Source: Phycisphaerae bacterium
GTDB taxonomy: Bacteria > Planctomycetota > Phycisphaerae > UBA1845 > PWPN01
Direction of reading: 5' to 3'
Assembly: GCA_030372985.1 (NCBI GenBank)
Contig: JAUCQB010000031.1
Span: 1-64,000, forward strand
Length of the DNA: 64,000 nt
The notes under the pieces were generated by a model, which saw only the letters and a list, made by a program, of their open reading frames with translations, was not told the origin of the DNA and ran no database searches. Within the stretch, counting starts at the first letter, position 1; the number at the start of each line of letters is the position of its first letter. Below, piece by piece: positions 53,045 through 61,810 of this stretch. The translations under genes were made by a program, and so were the position numbers.

Positions 53045-54100
53045 GTGACTCGCGTTTGGGGTCGATCGGCCCGGCTTCTTGCGCCAGGCAAAGGCAAGGG
53101 CCAAGTGCCCCCGACTATGGATGAGACCCAGACACAAACCGGCGTTGAGACTCAGGACCGCGAGATCCTTGAGATGCTCCTGGAGGTTGACGAGCAGTCA
53201 GCCCGCCAGGACTCTCGGTGGTCCGAGAAGAGAGCCTATGCGCGCAAGACGGCGCGCATCCCGTGCGAGATCAGGTTTATCGGCCTCGACGGCGAGTCGG
53301 TGCTCTATACGACTGGCCGGACACGTGAAATCTCCGCAGGCGGCCTGAGTTTCCTGAGCCGTCAGCATTTCGCTCGCCGCGCCGGTGTCCTGGTAACCCT
53401 TTCGATCATCGACGGAAAGATCCGGTCGCTGTCGGCCAAGGTGGTCTATTCGCGTTGCGTGCGGGAAGGCTGGTTCCTGACCGGCGTTCAGTTCGGCACG
53501 TCGGAGGATCCGCGGCTGGATCCCCGGAACTACAGCCAGGTTGTGGCCAAGGAAGTTGAATACGACAAGCAGAAGCGAGCCGACGAGGAAGACGGCAAGC
53601 TTACGCCTCGTCGGCGGATGCTGCAGATTCTGGCGATGGCCTCCATTCCCTCCCAGCGCACCAAAGGCATGGTCGCGAAGGTCGTCATGGCCTCGATGTC
53701 TCCCGATCACATCATCCGTCGCGCCTCCATCCCCGTTCTTCAAAGCATTGCCGGCAGGGAAGGGGTGGTTTGTCTGATTTCCGTGCTGCGCGACAGCAAC
53801 CCGGTCATCCAGGGTGAAGCAGCCGAGGCGCTGGGTATGCTCGGCAATTCGGAGGCCCTGGAACCTCTTCAACGACTCCTGCCACATCGGGATGATGGGG
53901 TTGCCATCCGTGCCGCCGAGGCCCTGGCAAGGCTGGGCAACTGGAGCGGGAAGCAGGTGGTCTGCCGGCTCCTGGCTCGAGAAGGTCCTGCCAGCCGTCG
54001 GGCAGCCCGGGCTCTGGGGCTGCTGGTGAATCGTGACTTTCGCCCCAACGCCGAGGGCGTTGAACAGGCCAGACGCTACCTTCAGCACCACGATGTCTGA
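53045..54100 (+). CDS. PilZ-domain protein with C-terminal HEAT repeats
   Basis: 351 residues from GTG 53045, where AGGAG lies very close upstream; the ATG at 53117 (327 residues) is an alternative. A PilZ domain (about 60-170) has the cyclic-di-GMP signature RKTAR (RxxxR) and EISAGG (close to [DN]x[SA]xxG). A charged linker is followed by HEAT/armadillo-like repeats (about 205-340): IIRRASIPVLQSIAGREGVVCLISVL, VIQGEAAEALGMLGNSEALEPLQRLL, VAIRAAEALARLG. It is probably a cytoplasmic cyclic-di-GMP effector that binds partners through HEAT repeats. No signal peptide is present. Confidence 0.85.
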   Translation: MTRVWGRSARLLAPGKGKGQVPPTMDETQTQTGVETQDREILEMLLEVDEQSARQDSRWSEKRAYARKTARIPCEIRFIGLDGESVLYTTGRTREISAGGLSFLSRQHFARRAGVLVTLSIIDGKIRSLSAKVVYSRCVREGWFLTGVQFGTSEDPRLDPRNYSQVVAKEVEYDKQKRADEEDGKLTPRRRMLQILAMASIPSQRTKGMVAKVVMASMSPDHIIRRASIPVLQSIAGREGVVCLISVLRDSNPVIQGEAAEALGMLGNSEALEPLQRLLPHRDDGVAIRAAEALARLGNWSGKQVVCRLLAREGPASRRAARALGLLVNRDFRPNAEGVEQARRYLQHHDV

Positions 54101-54321
54101 TGGACCTGTCGTCCCATCAGCCAATTCGACGATTCCTCACTGTCGATATGCTCTCCCCATCACCGGCTTGCTGATCCCGGAAGGTTCGGGTATCAGTCTC
54201 AGATCGAGCGCCGGCTGATTGCGCAGGTGGGGTCACGGAAGGACCCGGGCGGGCTGGTTGACCAGACCGGACTGCTGCATCATGCGACGTCGGCGCACCA
54301 ACGATCGGCAGGGAGGCACCT

Positions 54322-55359
54322 ATGATGAAGGTCGGCTTGATGGGCCTGGGGCAAGGCGGTCAGCTCGTGGCCGAGGCCCTGTTATCGAGCTCCTGGTGCC
54401 GACTGGTTGCCGTCGCCAGCAGAAAAGCCCACCGGATCGATCGATTCGTCGAGAAGCACCCGGATATCGCCGCGTATGACGACTTTCGATCGCTGATCGT
54501 TGAGAATCCGCTCGATGCCCTTTTCGTGGCCGTCCCCCCTTTTCTTCGCAGCAAATACCTGGTCCTGGCGGCTGAGCATCGCTGCCCGGTATGGATGCTG
54601 CCTCCCGCGGCGCGGCGATTCGACGAGTTAGTCCAGATCATGGAACGATTCGAGAAGGCCGGGTGCCCCATCGCCGTGTCACGAAGTTGGGGAATCGAGC
54701 CGTCGCTTCAACCGGACGCCATCGGCCTGGATCGGCTGGGGCGGTTTTTTCTTGCCGTCGGCGGCGTCGATCTCTGCAGCGGCGAGGATCTCGACTGGCG
54801 GGGAGATTCAATCCGGGCCGGCGGTGGCGTGCTGCTGGACCGCGGTTATGAGCTGCTGGACACCGTGGTGAAGGTCATGGGGCTTCCTGCGACGGTGTAC
54901 GCGGCCGCCAAAGGCGTCTCTCGCCCGGGAACCCGGTTTCCCTATGACACCGAAGATACAGCCGCACTCATCTGCCAGTTCTCCAACGGAGCCATCGCGG
55001 TGGCCAGCGCCTGTTGGACCTCGGGGCCTGATCGCCGTGACATCGAGTTCTTCGGGACCGGGGGGACGCTTCGCGTCGATGCGACGCGAGTGATCTGCCG
55101 CGACCGGGCGGGAGAGAGAACGCTGACGGATTTGCCGCGGGCCTCCAACCCGCTGCTGGCTCCGATAGAGAACTTCCTATCGTCTCTCGCGAGTCAGTCA
55201 GGGCATTTCCATTCCTCGATCCGCGACCACATGGCCGTCATGGCCGTGATCCAGGCGGCGTACCTGTCCGCGCGCACGGGCCAGCCCGAGAGCCCTGGTG
55301 CCATTCTCAAAATGCACGATGTCAACCCCGGCGCTGCCTGCCGCGACGCCGGGGAGTAA
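54322..55359 (+). CDS. Gfo/Idh/MocA-family oxidoreductase-like protein
   Basis: 345 residues; GGGAGG stands 5 nt before the ATG. The N-terminal Rossmann fold is clear (MKVGLMGLGQGGQLVAEALL), followed by FVAVPPFLRSKYLVLAAEHRCPVWMLPPAARRFDEL. Family members have EKP at that point, whose Lys is catalytic; here LPPAAR stands in its place, so the Lys is missing. The C-terminal domain (RGDSIRAGGGVLLDRGYELLDTVVKVMG) is normal in shape. It probably binds NAD(P) but may be non-catalytic or use another residue. The sugar-derived ligand is unknown. It stands alone between a PilZ and a MEMO gene. Confidence 0.85.
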   Translation: MMKVGLMGLGQGGQLVAEALLSSSWCRLVAVASRKAHRIDRFVEKHPDIAAYDDFRSLIVENPLDALFVAVPPFLRSKYLVLAAEHRCPVWMLPPAARRFDELVQIMERFEKAGCPIAVSRSWGIEPSLQPDAIGLDRLGRFFLAVGGVDLCSGEDLDWRGDSIRAGGGVLLDRGYELLDTVVKVMGLPATVYAAAKGVSRPGTRFPYDTEDTAALICQFSNGAIAVASACWTSGPDRRDIEFFGTGGTLRVDATRVICRDRAGERTLTDLPRASNPLLAPIENFLSSLASQSGHFHSSIRDHMAVMAVIQAAYLSARTGQPESPGAILKMHDVNPGAACRDAGE

Positions 55360-55552
55360 ACCTCAGTGTTGCATACGGCAACGCCGGGGTATGAAGAATG
55401 GCGGATGCGGAATGGAGAATGGGGCATCCTTCGCCGTCGCCCATGAGCCTCGCCGCCGGTGAACTCCGGGAACAGTGACCAACCGGCATGGAACACCTGA
55501 TTCACACGTGTCTTGTAACAGCTTCGCGGCGTTTTTGATGCAACTGGGGGGT

Positions 55553-56785
55553 CTACTTCTCCCACACGGCGATGGCGGCGCAGGTTACGCCGTTGCCTGC
55601 CTGTGGATTGGCGGCCTGGTGGTAGGTCAGCAATTCGGGGCGGCCGCCGGGGAGCGCCGTCATCATGGCGTAGATGCAACCGGCGCTGCACACCCGGGTG
55701 TCGTTCTCCCGGGCCTTGAGTACCTTGACGAATGCCTCGCACCCCTGGCTGACCAGGGCATCGAGCGCCTCGCGGTCTTTTCGCTCGACCTCTTGAAGGA
55801 AGGTCGCTTCCAGATCTCGCTGGTCGCCGAACTGCCCGCCAACATGGCTGAGGTCCGCCCCCGCCACAATCAGCGTCGGCGTGCCATCTGCCCGAACCAG
55901 TTCGCCGACGGCCTCGCCGAACTCGTGCAGGTCGGCGCCCCTGCCGTCGTATGGGGCTGTGCCAGTCGGCCCGCAGACGTCCGGGCAGAGCACGGGAACG
56001 ATCTCGAACCGCTCGGGGCCCAGCAGATGCTGGAGGATGAGCAACTGCAGCTCAACCGAATGCTCCCGTTGATGGTCGAACTCGTGCTCGCAGAGGCCGG
56101 TCCCGAGTCGCTTTTCGAGAGATTCGATGAACGGGCCGTCGGTCTTAGTGGTACCCAGGGGCGTCTGAAAGTCCTTGCGTGTGGCCACCACGGACGATGA
56201 CTGACCGAAATGGTTGGTTCCGAGAATGATCACCCGCCGGGGCGGGCTGGTCGCCGCGACCAGCCGGTATGCCTTTGAATACGCCGGAGCACCTCGCGGA
56301 TAATCCAGGTGCGGCGCGACCAGACCGACCAGCTTGCGATTGATCCTGCCCGGCGTGTCCTGACCGTCGAACAGCATCTGCCGGATGACCGTGCCCATCT
56401 GGCCGGGGGCGGCTCCGAAAGACTCCTCGCCTCCTGAAACCCTTGCCGGGGCGGCTCGATAGTCCTCCACCAGAGAGTTGTAATGGGCTTCGAAGGCTGG
56501 GCTGTCGAGGAAATGAGCCTCATCGAGTTGTCGGACCATGTCCTCAAGTTGTTGCCGGGGCAGGAGTTGGAGGGTGTGGCGAGCGAAAAGCTCCTGGATA
56601 TCCAGCAGGTCGTTCTCGCCGTCCATCAGCGAGAGGATGAGCATGGCGACCGGGGAGAGGGTGATCAGCCCCTGGGCCAGGCCACAGGGGTCGCGAATAA
56701 CGTACAGCGGCCTGCGGGCTTCGCCGTCGCTTACCGGAAAGGCCTCGACGCGCCTGAGCTTGGGCTTGTCTGGCAGCGCGGTCAT
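55553..56785 (-). CDS. MEMO1-family (AmmeMemoRadiSam protein B-like) protein with extra N-terminal domain
   Basis: 410 residues from ATG 56785, preceded by GGGGAG; the frame stays open to 56992 but without a site. The MEMO domain (about 120-410) has TNHFGQS, DHQREHSVELQLL, GADLSHVG and VCSAGCIYAMMTAL, the conserved His/Cys set that forms a dioxygenase-like metal pocket. Before it, residues 1-110 (RRVEAFPVSDGEARRPLYVIRDPCGLA, ILSLMDGENDLLDIQELFARH) look like a separate helical, winged-helix-like domain. Bacterial MEMO proteins are often linked to AMMECR1 and radical SAM partners; neither is adjacent. The function is unknown. Confidence 0.85.
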   Translation of the reverse strand: MTALPDKPKLRRVEAFPVSDGEARRPLYVIRDPCGLAQGLITLSPVAMLILSLMDGENDLLDIQELFARHTLQLLPRQQLEDMVRQLDEAHFLDSPAFEAHYNSLVEDYRAAPARVSGGEESFGAAPGQMGTVIRQMLFDGQDTPGRINRKLVGLVAPHLDYPRGAPAYSKAYRLVAATSPPRRVIILGTNHFGQSSSVVATRKDFQTPLGTTKTDGPFIESLEKRLGTGLCEHEFDHQREHSVELQLLILQHLLGPERFEIVPVLCPDVCGPTGTAPYDGRGADLHEFGEAVGELVRADGTPTLIVAGADLSHVGGQFGDQRDLEATFLQEVERKDREALDALVSQGCEAFVKVLKARENDTRVCSAGCIYAMMTALPGGRPELLTYHQAANPQAGNGVTCAAIAVWEK

Positions 56786-56928
56786 GAGCGCGACTCCCCG
56801 TGGGTATCCGGTTGAAGGCAGACTCCCCCCGCTTGATTCGCCCCAAGGATACCACAAACCCCTGAGCCACCCCAGGGCGGGGCACCTGGACGGCAAGCGG
56901 GATCGCATGGCCCCCCTGGGGGGCCTGG

Positions 56929-56958
56929 TTGATGCCAGCGGCCCAAATGCGTTATCAT
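56929..56958 (+). promoter_or_regulatory. Sigma70-like promoter for the 142-residue gene
   Basis: TTGATG (56929-56934) and TATCAT (56953-56958) are 18 bases apart. The predicted start, near 56965, is about 4 bases before ATG 56969, so the transcript would be almost leaderless. Confidence 0.45.
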
Positions 56959-56968
56959 AGCACCTCTT

Positions 56969-57397
56969 ATGCACGGTACGGACGAGTCCCAATCCGGTTT
57001 GTCTCCGCTGAAGCTGGCCTGGCTGGCCGCGCTTACCCTGGTGGCCGGTACGCTCTCAACGCGTGCCTGGGTCATGCCGACCGAAAACGAGTCGGCGAAG
57101 GCCGAATCGGGTCGGTCGGGCTCCACAAACAAGACCGATGACACCCGGCCGGAATCAGAAAACGAGCAGGCCTTCGAGATCGCTCCGCAAGCGGATGTCT
57201 GGCACGGCGTGGCGGAGCGCCCGCCGGTGGAACGGCCGGCCGGGACGATCGAGCATCTCTCGACGGTTGCCGGCTGGAAGCCCGCGCACCATCCCCGAAT
57301 CACGGTCCTGTGGGTCAGCTTGCCGCCGCAGGGCTCGCCGAGGCAACGCTGTCGTTTCATCTGTCGTGACGCCCACGCACCTCCCGTTAATGGCTGA
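56969..57397 (+). CDS. Small membrane-anchored protein, unknown function
   Basis: 142 residues. Residues about 14-35 (LKLAWLAALTLVAGTLSTRAWV) form one membrane span. The rest is Ser/Glu/Pro-rich and probably disordered outside or periplasmic. There is no ribosome site, but a promoter-like TTGATG/TATCAT pair places the transcript start just before the ATG, as in uvrC. No family is recognised. It ends about 170 bases before SecDF. The gene is plausible but not certain. Confidence 0.5.
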   Translation: MHGTDESQSGLSPLKLAWLAALTLVAGTLSTRAWVMPTENESAKAESGRSGSTNKTDDTRPESENEQAFEIAPQADVWHGVAERPPVERPAGTIEHLSTVAGWKPAHHPRITVLWVSLPPQGSPRQRCRFICRDAHAPPVNG

Positions 57398-57567
57398 CAG
57401 GCCATCGGCGTCGACGGGTCATGGCCCGCCGGATCGTTTTTCCGTACGTTTGCCGCCGCCCCGTGGCGGAATGGTTGGACTCATCAGAAGAGAATGCCGT
57501 TAGTGAATAGTTGAATAGGACGATGTCATCACGCAGCGGATGCCGTTGCGGTTGTGAGGTAATGGTC

Positions 57568-60500
57568 ATGGGCGAGAAGAATCTGTGGTCGAAAGTCGGC
57601 CTGATCGTGATTTTTGCGGGCATGTCGTTGTGGCAGACATACCCCTTTACGACGGAGCAGCTCAAGCCGGGCATCGACCTGGGCGGCGGGCACAGCCTGC
57701 TCTTTGAGATCGATGACAGCGGAGACACGAGTTACGATCTTGCGAAGCGGGTCATGAACGTGCTGAAGAATCGCGTGGACCCGCAAGGGAACCGGAATCT
57801 CATCTGGCGACCCATCGGGCGCAACCGCCTGGAGATCCAGATCCCGCGGGCACCCGAGGAGCAACGGCGCAACCGTGAGCAATACAACGAAGCCCGGCAG
57901 GCTCTCGTCGACACGTACATCAGCGAGCCACAGGTTCGGCAGGCCCTGAGACTGCCGCCGGCCCAGCGAGATGAGACGATCACCCGGCTGGTGGGCAGGT
58001 ACGAGAGCCGAAGACCCCTGTTGGAGGAGCTGGTCAGAGTCGATGAGCGATACCGGGAGCTCAGTGCCCGCTTCGAGAAAGAGGGTACAGCCACCCAACC
58101 GGAGGCGACTCAGCCTTCGGCGGTCAAGGAGGCCACGAGCCGTCCGGGCATGGAGTGGGACGACGTCAATCGATCACTCGCACAGCGGGTCGACAATGCT
58201 TTCAAGAAGCGCAATGAATTGATCGGTCAACTGGTTGCCAAGAACCTCGAAATCCGGGTTCTGGAGGACCTGCTGGCCCTGGGCAGGAAGAGCGCCGCTC
58301 GCGTTGAGGGCATCGAGCGGCTCAAGGGGGAACACGGCGACCTGGCTGAGCTGATCGACAACGTGATCCGCACCTACGATGCCTGCGCCCGATACCGGGG
58401 GTCGCTCGACGACCCGGCGGACCTCATGCGTTTGCTCAAGGGCGCCGGCGTGCTCGAGTTCCGCATCCTGGCCACGCGCGACCCGCGCAACCGGGCCATG
58501 ACGGACGCGAAGAATCCCGAGCACCAGGTTGAAATCTCGACTTACGAGAACAACCTGTCCCGGTTCGGACCGCGCGTTCAGACCGGTGACAAGTTCATGT
58601 GGATCAAGATCGCCAAGCCGGATCCAGAGGACTGGCGCGCGGAGTACTACGTCATCCGCGAATATGCCGGTTCGCAGTACGTTCTGGCCCACGCGACGCC
58701 GGACATGGGATTATTGAGGAACACCGGGTGGACGCTGGCCGGGGCCTATCCGGGCCGCGACCGGCTCGGACGCCTGGCGATCGACTTCCAACTGGGCGGG
58801 AACGGACCGAAACAGTTCTGGGAACTGACCAACAACAACATCGAGCGGCCGTTGTGCATCGTCCTGGACGACGAGGCGATCTCTTCCGCGACCATTCAAA
58901 GCGCCATCTCTGACAGAGGCCAGATCACCGGCCGGTTCGCGCCGCAGCGCGTCGACTACATCGTGCGCACGCTCGAAGCGGGCTCGCTGCCGGCCAAGCT
59001 CAAGGAGGTCCCGCTCCAGCAGAACAGCGTCGGGCCGTCCCTCGGCGAGACCAACCGCCGGATGGGTTTCCAGGCATCGGTTCTGGCGTTCGTCGTGGTG
59101 GCCGTGTTCATGGCCGTCTACTACTTCTACAACGGCCTGGTCGCCGATATCGCCCTGCTGCTGAACATGGTCATCACGCTGGGCATCATGAGCTTCCTCC
59201 AGGCCACGTTCACGCTGCCGGGCATCGCCGGTCTGGTGCTGACGCTGGGCATGGCGGTGGACGCCAACGTGCTCATCTATGAACGCATGCGTGAGGAATT
59301 GCAGCGAGGCATCTCGGTCAGGATGGCCGCGAAACTGGGCTACGAGAAGGCGTTCAGTGCCATTCTGGACTCGAACGTGACCACGATCCTCACGGCCGTG
59401 ATCCTGGGCGTCATCGGCAGCGAGGAGATCAGGGGCTTCGGCCTGACGCTCGGAATCGGCCTGTGCACGAGCATGTTCACGGCCTTGTTCGTGACCCGCC
59501 AGTATTTCCACATCATGGTGCCCAACACCTTGAACCGGGAGGAAACAAACAAGGCCTGGCTGGGCACGGGTATTCTGGTGGCGGCGGCGGGGGTACTGAT
59601 GGGAACGGGGTACCTGGCAAACCATCCCGACACTCTTCAGGATTCACGGCTCTACGGGCTGGGTGTTTTCCTGGCCTGGCTGGCAGGGACGGCGGCAGTG
59701 CTGATGGCCAGCCTGTGGCTGTTCCGCTTCCTGTACGGGGCAACCGGCCACCGGCAAGCCAACCGTCTGCCGATGTTCAAGCTGCTGAGCGCTCCGAACA
59801 TCAACTGGATGGGCAAATATCGCATCTTCTGGGTCTGTTCCGCGATGGCGATCGGCGTCGGTCTGCTCGGCATGTTCATGGTGAAGCCTGCCGATTACAT
59901 GGACATCGAGTTCATCGGAGGAACCAGCGTCCAGATTGAGGTCAAGGCTGACAGTCAGAAGCAGCACAATGATGAGAAGATCCAGCAGCTTGTCGCCAAC
60001 GACGCGGCCAACTGGCTCAAGCAGGCCGCGACGTGGCTGGCCGGCGCGACGGTCACCGAGGCGGGCGAGAACCGTTTCCGGGTCACGACGCCGGGCGATC
60101 TGACGGCGTCCCAAATCACGTCCTTATTGATGCCGACTCTGGAGGAGGACGATGCGGTCGCCCGTAACGGCGTCACGCCGACCGACGACGGCAAGGGTGT
60201 GATCATCCAGGTGAAGGTCCCGACGGCGACCTCGGAAGAGGCGGCTCCCAAACCGTTGGACCTGGCCGGCGTTCAGGAAGAGGTGAAAAAAGCGGCCGAA
60301 TACGCTTCAAACGCCTGGCGCAATCTCATGTCGGCTCGCGTGCAGACGATTGAGCTCGCCTCGGAGGGGGAGAAGCGCGAGGCATATGAGGTCATCGTCA
60401 CCGAGCCGCGCAAGACGCTGGTCGCCGAGGCGATGTTGGCAACGATGAGCGAGATTCTGGAGGTGACACCCTCGGTCGATGCTCGCCTGGAAACGGATCC

Positions 60501-61698
60501 GGAGAAGGCCCCCGAGGGCATCTTCCCGGTTAAGCGGGATGCGGTTGTCCTGGCGGACGTGATCGGCGGGCACTCCCAGGCCCCGATTCTCCAGAGGGTT
60601 CAACGGGGTCAGACCGTAGATTCGGACACCATTGATTTCCACGGCGGCCTGGTGATGGTTTTCGACGGCCTGAATCCAGCGCAGACGGCGGCCCAGGTGG
60701 AAGCGCGGATCAGGCGGATGCGTTTGCAGCCCGGCTTCGAGGACCAGGGCTCTCGTCCCACGAAAGTGATCGGCCTCCAGGCGGCCGGGGGCGGTGATCC
60801 GGCCGTAGCCCCGTGCACGCGCGTGGCCATCATGGTCAAGGACAGCGTCCTCAGCTATCTGGACGAAGAAGACAACACCAAGTGGTTGGGCGACGTGGCT
60901 GGGAAGGAGGTTAGCCTGGTGAAGGAAGCGCTGGCGACCAGCCTGTCGCTGCAGCGAGTGACGCAGTTCTCTCCCCAGGTGGCCAGCGAGGCGATCACCA
61001 AGGCTATTATCGCGGTACTCCTGTCTCTCATCGCCATCGCCGCCTATTTGTGGATCCGGTTCGGGTCGCTGACCTTCGGCCTGGCGGGCATTATCGCTCT
61101 GTATCATGACGTGGCCATTGCCCTGGCGGGCATCTTCATCGCCCACCACGTCTGGGACACGCCGATCGGCGGGGCGCTCATGCTTCGCGATTTCCGGATC
61201 GACCTGAACATCATTGCGGCCCTTCTGACCATCGTGGGCTTCTCGATCAACGACACGATCGTCATTTTCGACCGTATCCGCGAGAACCGCGGCCGGATGG
61301 CGACGATTTCGGCCCGGCTGATCAATGACTCGTTGAACCAGACGCTGTCGCGGACGATCCTGACAACGCTGACGGTGTTGATGACGCTGTTCGTGATGTA
61401 CATCTTCGGCGGCGAGGGCATTCACGGGTTTGCCTTTGCGATGATCATCGGTTCGCTCAGCGGCACGTACAGTACGCTGGCCATCGCCACCCCGCTGACC
61501 CACCATCCGCGGACCCTGTGGGTGGTGACGGTGGTGCTTGCGGGCCTGACGCTTGCCGGTCTGGCCTGGATGATTCCGAGTCCGACGTTATCCAGGGTGC
61601 TGCCGTTTGTGGTTCTGGGGCTGTCCGCGGTCGCCCTGTTCGGTCTGTACAGGAGTTTCTCGCGACAGGATCGGGCCGGCCAAGTGGCTGCCGCCTGA
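57568..61698 (+). CDS. secDF: Fused SecDF preprotein translocase subunit with large insertions
   Basis: 1376 residues from ATG 57568 (GAGGT 7 nt upstream); the frame is open upstream but without a site. SecDF uses the proton gradient to pull exported proteins out of SecYEG. SecD motifs: the N-terminal span, LKPGIDLGGGHSLLFE, and GLVLTLGMAVDANVLIYERMREE. SecF motifs: DIEFIGGTSVQIE and LTIVGFSINDTIVIFDRIRENRG. A normal fused SecDF has about 740-1000 residues. Here a charged, coiled-coil-like stretch of about 190 residues enlarges the first periplasmic domain of SecD (about 105-300), the linker between halves has extra spans, and the SecF periplasmic domain is also enlarged. This fits heavy protein export. 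Confidence 0.95.
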   Translation: MGEKNLWSKVGLIVIFAGMSLWQTYPFTTEQLKPGIDLGGGHSLLFEIDDSGDTSYDLAKRVMNVLKNRVDPQGNRNLIWRPIGRNRLEIQIPRAPEEQRRNREQYNEARQALVDTYISEPQVRQALRLPPAQRDETITRLVGRYESRRPLLEELVRVDERYRELSARFEKEGTATQPEATQPSAVKEATSRPGMEWDDVNRSLAQRVDNAFKKRNELIGQLVAKNLEIRVLEDLLALGRKSAARVEGIERLKGEHGDLAELIDNVIRTYDACARYRGSLDDPADLMRLLKGAGVLEFRILATRDPRNRAMTDAKNPEHQVEISTYENNLSRFGPRVQTGDKFMWIKIAKPDPEDWRAEYYVIREYAGSQYVLAHATPDMGLLRNTGWTLAGAYPGRDRLGRLAIDFQLGGNGPKQFWELTNNNIERPLCIVLDDEAISSATIQSAISDRGQITGRFAPQRVDYIVRTLEAGSLPAKLKEVPLQQNSVGPSLGETNRRMGFQASVLAFVVVAVFMAVYYFYNGLVADIALLLNMVITLGIMSFLQATFTLPGIAGLVLTLGMAVDANVLIYERMREELQRGISVRMAAKLGYEKAFSAILDSNVTTILTAVILGVIGSEEIRGFGLTLGIGLCTSMFTALFVTRQYFHIMVPNTLNREETNKAWLGTGILVAAAGVLMGTGYLANHPDTLQDSRLYGLGVFLAWLAGTAAVLMASLWLFRFLYGATGHRQANRLPMFKLLSAPNINWMGKYRIFWVCSAMAIGVGLLGMFMVKPADYMDIEFIGGTSVQIEVKADSQKQHNDEKIQQLVANDAANWLKQAATWLAGATVTEAGENRFRVTTPGDLTASQITSLLMPTLEEDDAVARNGVTPTDDGKGVIIQVKVPTATSEEAAPKPLDLAGVQEEVKKAAEYASNAWRNLMSARVQTIELASEGEKREAYEVIVTEPRKTLVAEAMLATMSEILEVTPSVDARLETDPEKAPEGIFPVKRDAVVLADVIGGHSQAPILQRVQRGQTVDSDTIDFHGGLVMVFDGLNPAQTAAQVEARIRRMRLQPGFEDQGSRPTKVIGLQAAGGGDPAVAPCTRVAIMVKDSVLSYLDEEDNTKWLGDVAGKEVSLVKEALATSLSLQRVTQFSPQVASEAITKAIIAVLLSLIAIAAYLWIRFGSLTFGLAGIIALYHDVAIALAGIFIAHHVWDTPIGGALMLRDFRIDLNIIAALLTIVGFSINDTIVIFDRIRENRGRMATISARLINDSLNQTLSRTILTTLTVLMTLFVMYIFGGEGIHGFAFAMIIGSLSGTYSTLAIATPLTHHPRTLWVVTVVLAGLTLAGLAWMIPSPTLSRVLPFVVLGLSAVALFGLYRSFSRQDRAGQVAAA

Positions 61699-61731
61699 TC
61701 CCGGCCCGTGAGTTCAGCCCAGAAAAGGAAA

Positions 61732-61770
61732 GGACCTCGGTTCGCCGGAGCACCCGGTGGACCGAGGTCC
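61732..61770. terminator. Hairpin between SecDF and the AAA ATPase gene
   Basis: GGACCTCGGT (61732-61741) pairs perfectly with ACCGAGGTCC (61761-61770) around a 19-base loop. The minus-strand side is followed by CTTTCCTTTTC, the plus side by ATTTCG. It probably ends both convergent transcripts. Confidence 0.6.
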
Positions 61771-61810
61771 ATTTCGTTCGAGCGTCATTGCCGGCCGGTG
61801 ATGCCGGCGA

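Noticed and set aside
57466-57535. tRNA-like opening (GTGGCGGAATGGTTGGACTC)
   Set aside because: No T-arm, no anticodon arm and no acceptor partner follow.
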